From NCBI RefSeq assembly GCF_003570985.1, contig NZ_QXIW01000029.1, positions 11,419-47,789 of the forward strand: a DNA stretch of 36,371 bases, written 5' to 3'. A model generated the notes under the pieces. It was not told the origin of the DNA. It did not search any database and saw only the letters and a list, made by a program, of their open reading frames with translations. This document shows, one piece after another, positions 15,091 to 21,939 of the stretch; position 1 is the first letter of the stretch, and every line of letters starts with the position of its first letter. The translations under genes and the position numbers were made by a program. The DNA comes from Candidatus Cryosericum hinesii. Lineage in GTDB: Bacteria; Caldisericota; Caldisericia; Cryosericales; Cryosericaceae.

Positions 15091-16794
15091 ATGTTCGAAA
15101 AAGCAACTGACAAGAAAGACATTGGCAATCTTGCGCTGTCGCTGGGTATTCGCGATGAGGAAATCGATTTCTTTGGCAGATACATGGCCAAGATTGATTA
15201 CCATATCCTCAACCGCTTGCAGGATAAGCCGGATGGCAAGTACATCGATGTGACAGCTGTCACGCCGACACCGTTTGGCGAAGGCAAGACCGTCACGACC
15301 ATTGGCCTGGGCATGGCGCTGAACAAGCTGGGGTTCAAGACGGTGAACGCACTGCGTGAACCGTCCATGGGTCCAGTCTTTGGTATCAAGGGCGGTGGAA
15401 CAGGCGGTGGCAAGGCTTCTCTCTTCCCGATGGAGCAGATCAACCTGCACTTTACGGGTGATATCCATGCAGTAGAGACGGCTACTAACCTGCTGGCCGC
15501 GGTAGTGGACAACCACATCTTTCAGGGAAATGAACTGGACATCGATCCTCAGAGCATTAGCTGGCGCCGGACCATGGACGTAGAGGACCGGTCGATGCGC
15601 AAGCTCACGATTCATCTGACAGAGAAGAAAGATGGCGTCAAGACTGAGACGTCGTACGATACCGGCTTCGACATTGCCGCGGCTTCGCCGATCATGGCCA
15701 TCATGGGCCTGACGACCGGATTCGAAGATCTGCACCAGCGCCTGTCGGAGATCGTCGTTGCGCGCAGCCGCAGTGGAAAGGTCGTGACGGTTGCGGATCT
15801 GCGGGCAACCGGGGGCTTGGCTGCCGTCCTCAAGGATGCCATCTATCCTAACCTGGTCCAGACCGAAGAAGGCACGCCCTCCTTTGTTCACATTGGACCG
15901 TTTGCCAACATCGCCTTCGGCAACAACTCGGTGCTGTCTGACCAGATTGCCCTGAAACTTGGTGATTATGTTGTGACGGAGAGCGGCTTTGGTGCCGACA
16001 TGGGTTTCGAGAAACTCATGGACATCAAGCTTCGACAGGCCGGTATGAAGGGGCCTGATTGCGTCGTCATCGTCGCCACGATCCGCGCGCTCAAGATGCA
16101 CGGTGGCGCGTACACCATCAAGCCAGGCAAGAAGCTTGATCCCGCCCTTGTTTCAGCTGTCAATATGCCGGCACTCGAACTGGGCTGCGAGAACCTCCGG
16201 GTGCATATCGAGAATGTTCGTTCCTATGGCCTGCCAGTTGTTGTCGCTGTCAACAGATTCCCGGACGACACCGCCGAAGAGGTGGCGATGGTTCAGGCCA
16301 AAGCCCTGCAGTTTGGTGCGCTGGCCGCCGTTCCTCATACGTTCTTCGTTGACGGAAGCGATGGTGGTCTGGAATTGGCACGCGCAGTCCAGGAAGTTGC
16401 ATCGACATCCAAGGTGGGTGCCATCCACTATCCCTATGAACTGACCGACACCATCGAGGAGAAGATGCGCAAGCTGGTTCGTACCATCTATCGTGCCAGT
16501 GACATTGATCTGACGCCTGTGGCGGTCGAGCGTATCAAGGAGTTCACCGCAGCCGGTTATGACAAGTGGCCCATCTGTATGGCAAAGACGCATCTGTCCA
16601 TCAGCCATGATCCAGATGTCAAGGGCGCTCCCTCTGGATACCTGTTCCCGATCCGCGACATTCGTGCCGCGACCGGTGCGCGTTTCCTGTATCCGTTGGG
16701 TGGGACGATGCAGACGATGCCGGCACTCTCCAAGGTCCCTGCGATGGTGAATATTGACGTGACCGGAGACGGTGTGATCACTGGTCTTCGCTAA
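15091..16794 (+). CDS. fhs: formate-tetrahydrofolate ligase
   Basis: A 567-residue enzyme, full length. It makes 10-formyl-THF from formate, THF and ATP, feeding purine synthesis and, in acetogens, the methyl branch of the Wood-Ljungdahl pathway. The P-loop-like T-P-F-G-E-G-K-T-V is at 60-68, and the strings R-E-P-S-M-G-P-V-F-G-I-K-G-G and G-F-G-A-D-M-G-F-E-K are characteristic of Fhs. The start is ATG 15091 with AGAGGAG upstream. A TACAAT at 15050-15055 may be its -10 box, but no good -35 goes with it. No other Wood-Ljungdahl genes are adjacent, so one-carbon supply is the safe reading. Confidence 0.97.
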   Translation: MFEKATDKKDIGNLALSLGIRDEEIDFFGRYMAKIDYHILNRLQDKPDGKYIDVTAVTPTPFGEGKTVTTIGLGMALNKLGFKTVNALREPSMGPVFGIKGGGTGGGKASLFPMEQINLHFTGDIHAVETATNLLAAVVDNHIFQGNELDIDPQSISWRRTMDVEDRSMRKLTIHLTEKKDGVKTETSYDTGFDIAAASPIMAIMGLTTGFEDLHQRLSEIVVARSRSGKVVTVADLRATGGLAAVLKDAIYPNLVQTEEGTPSFVHIGPFANIAFGNNSVLSDQIALKLGDYVVTESGFGADMGFEKLMDIKLRQAGMKGPDCVVIVATIRALKMHGGAYTIKPGKKLDPALVSAVNMPALELGCENLRVHIENVRSYGLPVVVAVNRFPDDTAEEVAMVQAKALQFGALAAVPHTFFVDGSDGGLELARAVQEVASTSKVGAIHYPYELTDTIEEKMRKLVRTIYRASDIDLTPVAVERIKEFTAAGYDKWPICMAKTHLSISHDPDVKGAPSGYLFPIRDIRAATGARFLYPLGGTMQTMPALSKVPAMVNIDVTGDGVITGLR

Positions 16795-16896
16795 TCCACC
16801 GAAACCGACCGGCACTGTGAATATTCCGCTCTGTGGCGTCCGTGCTGATTGGATACAATGGAGTGTAGCAACACAACTCGTGCATGGAGGTGAGCG

Positions 16897-17475
16897 TTGA
16901 AACAGACATTTCTCAATCTTGGTGCAGCTTTTGTAGGTGAATCCATGGCTCGTAACCGGTACACCATGTACAACAAGGTAGCACGGACCGAGGGATATGA
17001 GCAGATAGCTGGTATCTTTGCCGAGACCGCGGAGCAGGAGCGGGAGCATGCTACTGTCCTGTTTCACTTTCTCCAGGACATCAAGGCCGAGAACGGTGGT
17101 GAACTGAAGCTTTCAAATGCAGAAGTCCCGCTAGGGTTTGGAACAACGGCCGAGAACCTGCAGGCCGCAATCGACGGTGAACACTACGAGACCACAACGA
17201 TGTACCCGGGCTTTGCGGACGTCGCTGATCAGGAAGGCTACAAGGAAATCGCGACGCGTCTGCGTGCCATCGCTGTCGCTGAAGCTCACCATGAGGAGCG
17301 GTACGGCAAGCTCCTCAAGGAAGTCAAAGGGCTTTCTGTCTTCAAGAAAGACCACAAGATCATCTGGGTGTGCCGCGAATGCGGGTATGTTCATGAGGGG
17401 ATGGAGGCTCCGGATGTGTGCCCGGCGTGCCACCATGCGCAGAGCTTCTATCAGGTCAAGTCGGAGGATTACTAG
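16897..17475 (+). CDS. rbr: rubrerythrin
   Basis: A 192-residue protein with the two rubrerythrin parts. The ferritin-like diiron domain spans about 5-140, with ligand motifs E-x-x-H around 48-51, E95-H96 and E129-x-x-H132. The C-terminal rubredoxin-like iron site has Cys159, Cys162, Cys175 and Cys178. Rubrerythrins reduce hydrogen peroxide in anaerobes. The start is TTG 16897 with GGAGG 6 bases upstream; the next in-frame ATG would cut off the first helix. A TACAAT at 16854-16859 is a likely -10 box. A strong hairpin follows the gene. Confidence 0.95.
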   Translation: MKQTFLNLGAAFVGESMARNRYTMYNKVARTEGYEQIAGIFAETAEQEREHATVLFHFLQDIKAENGGELKLSNAEVPLGFGTTAENLQAAIDGEHYETTTMYPGFADVADQEGYKEIATRLRAIAVAEAHHEERYGKLLKEVKGLSVFKKDHKIIWVCRECGYVHEGMEAPDVCPACHHAQSFYQVKSEDY

Positions 17476-17493
17476 CGTTAGAAAGACAGTCAT

Positions 17494-17515
17494 GGGGTCT
17501 GCTCCGGCAGGCCCC
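17494..17515 (+). terminator. hairpin after rubrerythrin, possible terminator
   Basis: Stem GGGGTCTGC/GCAGGCCCC (17494-17502 with 17507-17515; one T-G wobble) with a TCCG tetraloop, then TTCGTGTCT. The T tract is weak, so it may reduce rather than stop transcription into the next gene. Confidence 0.5.
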
Positions 17516-17532
17516 TTCGTGTCTGACGGCGC

Positions 17533-18198
17533 ATGAAAGCGCGCATCGACAACTGCTTTGTCTGTTCGTCAGACAACCCGGCTGGTCTCCATCTCCGTTT
17601 TGACGTGGGGAACGGAACCAGCACAGCTGAGTTTCTGCTGGATTCGACGTTCGATGGGTATCGTGGCGTGACGCATGGAGGCATCCAGGCGGCAATCCTG
17701 GATGACGCAATGGCCAACATCTTTTTCGGCACGGGGCTTCCGGCGTTCACTGTCGACATCCATGTGCGCTACCACCGGCCGATGTATTCCAACCGAAAGT
17801 ACCGGGTCGAGGCCAGGCTGGCCGAAGACCGTGGCAGCCGTATCAAGGCGACAGAAGCATGCATCAAAGACCTTGCAACCGGTGAGGTCGTGACCGAGGC
17901 GACGGCGACGTTTCTTATCGGCCGAAGTCTCTTGGAGAGTGTCAGGAGTAAAAACACAGATGAGCACCAACAACAGGAAAGCCACACCGAAACTGAGTCG
18001 GACGCAGGAGCTGCAGAAGAAGTATCCGGGCCACAAGCCCATTCCGCCGAGCACGCGGACAGTAGTCATCACGCTGGCAGCGACAGTCATCCTGTCGCTG
18101 TTGCTGGTATTCGCCTTCCTCAGGAAGCCTCAGGCTCCGCAGGTGGTGGGCAACAAGTACGTTGTGCTGGAGACAAGCATGGGCACGATCAAGCTTGA
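17533..18198 (+). CDS. hotdog-fold (PaaI-like) thioesterase, over-long reading frame
   Basis: Residues 1 to about 136 form a complete PaaI-like hotdog acyl-CoA thioesterase. It has a C-F-V-C...N-P-A-G-L start (8-19), T-H-G-G-I-Q-A-A-I-L-D-D-A-M (48-60) and D-I-H-V-R-Y-H-R-P (75-83). The frame then stays open for 85 more codons, running 239 bases into the cyclophilin gene, and that tail is rich in H, S, E and G with no domain. A one-base shift would stop the protein at TAA 17953-17955, just before the cyclophilin ATG, so the tail may result from a frameshift or sequencing error. The ribosome site is weak. Confidence 0.7.
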   Translation: MKARIDNCFVCSSDNPAGLHLRFDVGNGTSTAEFLLDSTFDGYRGVTHGGIQAAILDDAMANIFFGTGLPAFTVDIHVRYHRPMYSNRKYRVEARLAEDRGSRIKATEACIKDLATGEVVTEATATFLIGRSLLESVRSKNTDEHQQQESHTETESDAGAAEEVSGPQAHSAEHADSSHHAGSDSHPVAVAGIRLPQEASGSAGGGQQVRCAGDKHGHDQA

Positions 18199-18631
18199 AC
18201 TCTACGGGGACAAGGCTCCCAGGACCGTCACCCAGTTTCTCGAGAACGTCGTGGGTGGCAAGTACGATGGACTTACCTTCCATCGGGTCATGAAGGGATT
18301 TATGATCCAGGGCGGGGACCCAAATGGCAACGGTACGGGAGGCGGAACGGTCTCCTTTGAGAAAACCGACATCAGCCATGTCCGGGGCGTCATCTCCATG
18401 GCAGCGTCACAGGCAGGCGTAACGCAGTCGAACATGCAGTTCTTTATCATGCAGGGAGACACAACCTCTCTGGATGGTCAGTATCCTGCGTTCGGCAAGG
18501 TCATTGAGGGCATGGACGTCGTCGACAAGATTGCGAACGTGCCGGTCGGAGAGAATCCCAGCAAGCCCGGCGAGATGTCGGCCCCTCTCACGAAAATCAC
18601 CATCATCCGGGCGACCGAAGTCGCCAACTAG
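17960..18631 (+). CDS. membrane-anchored cyclophilin-type peptidyl-prolyl isomerase 1
   Basis: A 223-residue protein with a basic N-terminal tail, one membrane helix (about 34-54), and a compact cyclophilin domain outside the membrane (about 66-220). The catalytic stretch F-H-R-V-M-K-G-F-M-I-Q-G-G-D-P is at 107-121, with Arg109 as the catalytic arginine. It should speed prolyl isomerisation of exported proteins. AGGAG stands 11 bases before ATG 17960. It overlaps the long frame of the thioesterase upstream and is followed after 9 bases by a second cyclophilin, its soluble paralogue. Confidence 0.92.
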   Translation: MSTNNRKATPKLSRTQELQKKYPGHKPIPPSTRTVVITLAATVILSLLLVFAFLRKPQAPQVVGNKYVVLETSMGTIKLELYGDKAPRTVTQFLENVVGGKYDGLTFHRVMKGFMIQGGDPNGNGTGGGTVSFEKTDISHVRGVISMAASQAGVTQSNMQFFIMQGDTTSLDGQYPAFGKVIEGMDVVDKIANVPVGENPSKPGEMSAPLTKITIIRATEVAN

Positions 18632-18640
18632 GAGCGTCAC

Positions 18641-19126
18641 ATGGAAGAAAAGAACAGAGTTGTCCGTATGGAGACGTCCAAGGGCACGATGACACTCGAG
18701 CTGTACGCCGCTCGGGCGCCCAAGACCGTCGAGCGGTTCATGGTGGCGGTCAACGCCGGCAAGTATGACGGCCTCAAGTTCCATCGCATCATCAAGGACT
18801 TTATGGTTCAGGGCGGCGACCCACAGGGAACCGGCACGGGCGGCGGCAACGTCAAGTTCGAGGGCTCCGACGTCAAGCACGTTCCCGGCGTCATCAGCAT
18901 GGCTGCTCAGCAGGCGCACGTCGACCAATCCGACATGCAGTTCTTCATCATGACCAGCACGTCCGATCAGCTGGATGGCAGCTACACCGCGTTCGGGCAT
19001 GTCTCTGAAGGCATGGACGTTCTGGCGGCCATCGCGGCGACACCCGTCGCCCAGGCGCCGTGGGGCGAACGTTCATGTCCTGTCGAGGACGTGCACATCG
19101 TCAAGGCGTCCGAGATTCTCGACTAG
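18641..19126 (+). CDS. cyclophilin-type peptidyl-prolyl isomerase 2, cytoplasmic
   Basis: A 161-residue single-domain cyclophilin without signal or anchor. The active site F-H-R-I-I-K-D-F-M-V-Q-G-G-D-P lies at 47-61 and the F-F-I-M hydrophobic motif follows as in paralogue 1. It probably arose by duplication of the neighbouring gene and serves cytoplasmic folding. AGGAG precedes the ATG. Its last 28 codons are copied again 990 bases further on, at 20030-20114, as part of the degV3/degV4 duplication. Confidence 0.93.
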   Translation: MEEKNRVVRMETSKGTMTLELYAARAPKTVERFMVAVNAGKYDGLKFHRIIKDFMVQGGDPQGTGTGGGNVKFEGSDVKHVPGVISMAAQQAHVDQSDMQFFIMTSTSDQLDGSYTAFGHVSEGMDVLAAIAATPVAQAPWGERSCPVEDVHIVKASEILD

Positions 19127-19988
19127 GAGGAATGGCAACGCCCATATGGCTATTCACATTGTAACGGACTCCACAAGCTACCTTCCCACTGGTTTTGCCG
19201 AACAACACGACCTTCCCGTCGTGCCGCTCAAGGTTTCGGTCGACGGAGTATTCTTCCGGGAGTTTGTGGAGATATCTGCTGATGTCTTCTATGCAAAGCA
19301 GAAAGCTGGAGCCAAGTCTGGCACCACACAGCCCGGCCCCGAGGATTTCATCACGATCTACACCAGGTTGCTCGCAAACCCGGACGACGAAGTGCTGAGC
19401 ATTCATTTGTCATCCGGCATGAGTGGAACACTCAACAGCGCGTATATTGCAGCTGAACAGACCGATCCCAGACGCGTCCATCTCTATGATGTGCGGACGT
19501 CAGGTCTCGGACTCGGGTTCATGGTCATGCAGGCCGTCAAGCTTGCTGAGGGCGGAGCCGGCATCGACGACATCATCACGATGCTGGACGGGATGCAGCC
19601 ACGCACGCATCTCTACTTTCTCGTTGGTACAATGAAGTACCTCATTGAGGGCGGGCGCATTGGCAAGGCAGCGGGCGTGGCAGCCAGCATCCTGCAGATC
19701 AAGCCCATCCTCACGGTCAAGGACGGTATCGTCGACGTGTTCGACCGGCCGCGAACCATGCGGACAGCTCGAGACCGCATGTGGGCACTCATCGATCAGG
19801 CAGTCGTACGGGGCATCGAGCGTATTGGGTTTCACTATGCGGGCAACAGAGCCGAGGTTGAGGCAGTGCAGGCTGAATTCACGAAGCGAACGGGTATTCC
19901 GTCCGTCCTCACCCAGCTGGGTCCTTGCATCGGATGTCATACAGGACCCGAGGCCATGGCAGTCGTCATTGTCGACAAAGCAGTTTGA
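19042..19988 (+). repeat. tandem duplication, copy A
   Basis: Copy A (947 bases) holds the last 28 codons plus stop of cyclophilin 2 and all of degV3. It matches 20030-20966 along its length; the only length difference I see is 10 extra bases just before the degV3 ATG. A 41-base unrelated spacer separates the copies. Confidence 0.85.
19146..19988 (+). CDS. DegV family protein 3 (fatty-acid-binding type)
   Basis: A 280-residue DegV protein of a second subgroup (opening M-A-I-H-I-V-T-D-S-T). Expected pocket residues are present: T-T-Q-P at 60-63, S-S-G-M-S-G-T at 89-95 with Ser93, and C-H-T-G-P with His265. These match the fatty-acid carboxylate contacts described for S. aureus FakB. AGGAGG is 15 bases before ATG 19146, longer than usual, because of the 10-base difference from degV4; a competing out-of-frame ATG sits at 19132. 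It is about 86% identical to degV4 by hand alignment (some 39 differences in 280). It is probably the canonical member of the degV3-4-5 set. Confidence 0.92.
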   Translation: MAIHIVTDSTSYLPTGFAEQHDLPVVPLKVSVDGVFFREFVEISADVFYAKQKAGAKSGTTQPGPEDFITIYTRLLANPDDEVLSIHLSSGMSGTLNSAYIAAEQTDPRRVHLYDVRTSGLGLGFMVMQAVKLAEGGAGIDDIITMLDGMQPRTHLYFLVGTMKYLIEGGRIGKAAGVAASILQIKPILTVKDGIVDVFDRPRTMRTARDRMWALIDQAVVRGIERIGFHYAGNRAEVEAVQAEFTKRTGIPSVLTQLGPCIGCHTGPEAMAVVIVDKAV

Positions 19989-20029
19989 ACAAGAAGGCCA
20001 ATTTGGACGTAGCGGCGAACCAGGACAAG

Positions 20030-20114
20030 ACCTGTCACCCAGGCGACGCGGGGTGAACGTTCACATCCTGTCGAGGACGTGCGCATCGTCAAGGCGTCCG
20101 GGATTCTCGACTAA
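20030..20114 (+). pseudogene. remnant of cyclophilin 2, last 28 codons
   Basis: This stretch aligns base for base with the 3' end of cyclophilin 2 (19042-19126), with about 10 substitutions in 85 bases, and keeps the frame and a stop codon (TAA for TAG). There is no start and no catalytic region, so it is a passenger of the degV duplication. It supplies the ribosome-site region of degV4. Confidence 0.85.
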
Positions 20115-20123
20115 GAGGAGTTT

Positions 20124-20966
20124 ATGGCTATTCACATTGTAACGGACTCCACAAGCTGCCTTCCCACTGGTTTTGCCGAACAGCACGACCTTCCCGTCGT
20201 GCCGCTCAAGGTTTCGGTCGACGGAGTATTCTTCCGGGAGTTTGCAGAGATATCTCCTGATGCCTTCTACGCGAAGCAGAAAGCTGGAGCCAAGTCTGGC
20301 ACCACGCAGCCCGGCCCCGAGGATTTCATCGCGGTCTACACCAGGTTGCTTGCAAACCCGGGCGACGAAGTGCTGAGCATTCACCTGTCGTCCGCCACGA
20401 GTGGAACACTCAACAGTGCCCACATTGCAGCCGAGCAGACTGATCCCAGACGCGTCCATCTCTATGATGTGCGGATGACAGCTCTTGGACTCGGGTTCAT
20501 GGTCATGCAGGCCGTCAAGCTTGTTGAGGGCGGAGCCGGCATCGACGACACCATCACGGTGCTGGACGGGATGCAACCACGCACGCATATCTACTTTCTC
20601 GTCGGCACAATGAAGTATATCGTCGAGGGCGGGCGCATCGGCAAGGCAGCAGGCGTCGCAGCCAGCATCCTGCAGATCAAGCCTATCCTCACGTTCAAGG
20701 ACGGTATCGTCGACGTGTTCGACCGGCCGCGAACCATGCGTGTCGCGAAGGAGCGCATCAGGGTACTTATCGACCAGGCAGTCGTACGGGGTATCGAGTA
20801 CATTGGGTTCCACTATGCGGGCAACAGAGCCGAGGTCGAGGCCATGCAAACTGAGTTCACGAGGCGCACAGGTATTCCATCCGTCCTCAGCCAGTTGAGC
20901 CCTGTCCTCGGGTGCCTTACAGGACCTGAGACGCTGGGGGTTGTCATCGTCGACAAAGTAGTGTAA
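20124..20966 (+). CDS. DegV family protein 4, diverged pocket
   Basis: A 280-residue tandem copy of degV3. The fold landmarks are kept (T-T-Q-P, Ser93 in S-S-A-T-S-G-T, G-G-R-I-G-K), but the C-terminal motif reads C-L-T-G-P, with Leu265 where degV1, 2 and 3 have the conserved histidine. Around it L-G-P-C-I-G has become L-S-P-V-L-G. The changes next to the ligand carboxylate suggest a different ligand or loss of acyl-phosphate chemistry. GAGGAG lies 3 bases before the ATG, shorter than usual. No frame disruption is seen, so it is probably expressed. Confidence 0.9.
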   Translation: MAIHIVTDSTSCLPTGFAEQHDLPVVPLKVSVDGVFFREFAEISPDAFYAKQKAGAKSGTTQPGPEDFIAVYTRLLANPGDEVLSIHLSSATSGTLNSAHIAAEQTDPRRVHLYDVRMTALGLGFMVMQAVKLVEGGAGIDDTITVLDGMQPRTHIYFLVGTMKYIVEGGRIGKAAGVAASILQIKPILTFKDGIVDVFDRPRTMRVAKERIRVLIDQAVVRGIEYIGFHYAGNRAEVEAMQTEFTRRTGIPSVLSQLSPVLGCLTGPETLGVVIVDKVV

Positions 20967-20974
20967 TGTGAAAT

Positions 20975-21040
20975 GGGGAGAGAAGCCTTCCCCTTGTACA
21001 GCAACCATGTGAGCAGTCCCGCTGTCTCCGCTGGCGGGAC
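20975..21040 (+). promoter_or_regulatory. two stem-loops between degV4 and degV5
   Basis: GGGGA/TCCCC (20975-20979 with 20989-20993) followed by GTCCCGC/GCGGGAC (21016-21022 with 21034-21040), then a GGAG ribosome site. They may lower or tune read-through into degV5. No clear promoter is seen in this gap. Confidence 0.35.
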
Positions 21041-21068
21041 GAATGCGCAAGCGGAGAAGGAGTCGATA

Positions 21069-21917
21069 ATGGCCATCCACATCGTAACGGATAGCACGGC
21101 GTGTCTGCCGCAAGGGTATGCCGAAGAGCACGGCATCACGGTCGTTCCACTCAAGGTCTCACTCGACGGCGAGTATTTCCGCGACGGCATCGACATTACA
21201 AACGACGAGTTCTACCGCCGCCTCGTGGCTGGCGCAACAGTCGCCAGCACGCAGCCGTCACCCGACGAATTCGCGTGTGCATATCGCGCGATTCTGGACA
21301 AAGACCCCCAGGGCGACATCGTCTCGATTCACATCAGTTCGCGTATGTCGGGCACACTCAACTCGGCTCTCACCGGGCGCAATCAGTTGGATACGGTTCA
21401 TGTCCGGCTTGTGGACACCTGGAATGCTGCTCTCGGTATCGGATTTCCGGTGATGCGGGCAGTGGAGCTCGCCGAAGCCGGGGCCCCGCTGTGGCAGGTC
21501 GTCGCTGAGGTGGAGGCGCTGTGTCTGCGGACCCATACCTACTTCGTGCTCGATTCCCTTAAGTACCTCGAGAGAGGCGGGCGCATTGGAAAGGCCGCCG
21601 CCATCGCCGCCAACATCCTGAAGATCAAGCCCGTGCTCACCTACATCGAGGGGGTCACGGATGTCGTGGACCGTCCCCGTACCAAGAAAGTTGCGTTCGA
21701 ACATCTCTGGGCAATCATCGATAAGCACCTGCAGAAGGGGATCGAATATATTGGGTTCCACTACGGTGCCAACCGGGCCGAGGTTGAAGGCTTTCAGCGA
21801 GAGTTTATGTCCAGGTACAGCCTGCCGAGCATTCTGGCCCAGCTTGGGCCTGTCGTCGGGACGTATTCGGGGCCCGACATGATCGGAGTCACCATTTCGG
21901 AAAAGAAGTCACAATAG
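21069..21917 (+). CDS. DegV family protein 5, diverged pocket
   Basis: A 282-residue DegV protein related to degV3 and degV4 (M-A-I-H-I-V-T-D-S-T opening, S-T-Q-P loop at 60-63, S-R-M-S-G-T with Ser94, G-G-R-I-G-K-A-A). The C-terminal motif is T-Y-S-G-P, so Tyr266 stands where the carboxylate-binding histidine is expected. AAGGAG before ATG 21069 fixes the start; an upstream in-frame start at 20973 lies in the hairpin region. The next gene starts 22 bases after its stop. Confidence 0.9.
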   Translation: MAIHIVTDSTACLPQGYAEEHGITVVPLKVSLDGEYFRDGIDITNDEFYRRLVAGATVASTQPSPDEFACAYRAILDKDPQGDIVSIHISSRMSGTLNSALTGRNQLDTVHVRLVDTWNAALGIGFPVMRAVELAEAGAPLWQVVAEVEALCLRTHTYFVLDSLKYLERGGRIGKAAAIAANILKIKPVLTYIEGVTDVVDRPRTKKVAFEHLWAIIDKHLQKGIEYIGFHYGANRAEVEGFQREFMSRYSLPSILAQLGPVVGTYSGPDMIGVTISEKKSQ

Positions 21918-21939
21918 CCGGCAACGGACGGGAGAAACC

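Larger units (their letters stand above)
20030..20966 (+). repeat. tandem duplication, copy B
   Basis: Copy B (937 bases): cyclophilin remnant plus degV4. See copy A at 19042-19988. The homology starts inside a coding sequence, so the breakpoint did not respect gene borders. Confidence 0.85.

Noticed and set aside
14998-16101. Leftward open frame of 367 codons
   Set aside because: Antisense to fhs, a certain gene; no ribosome site and no recognisable domain.
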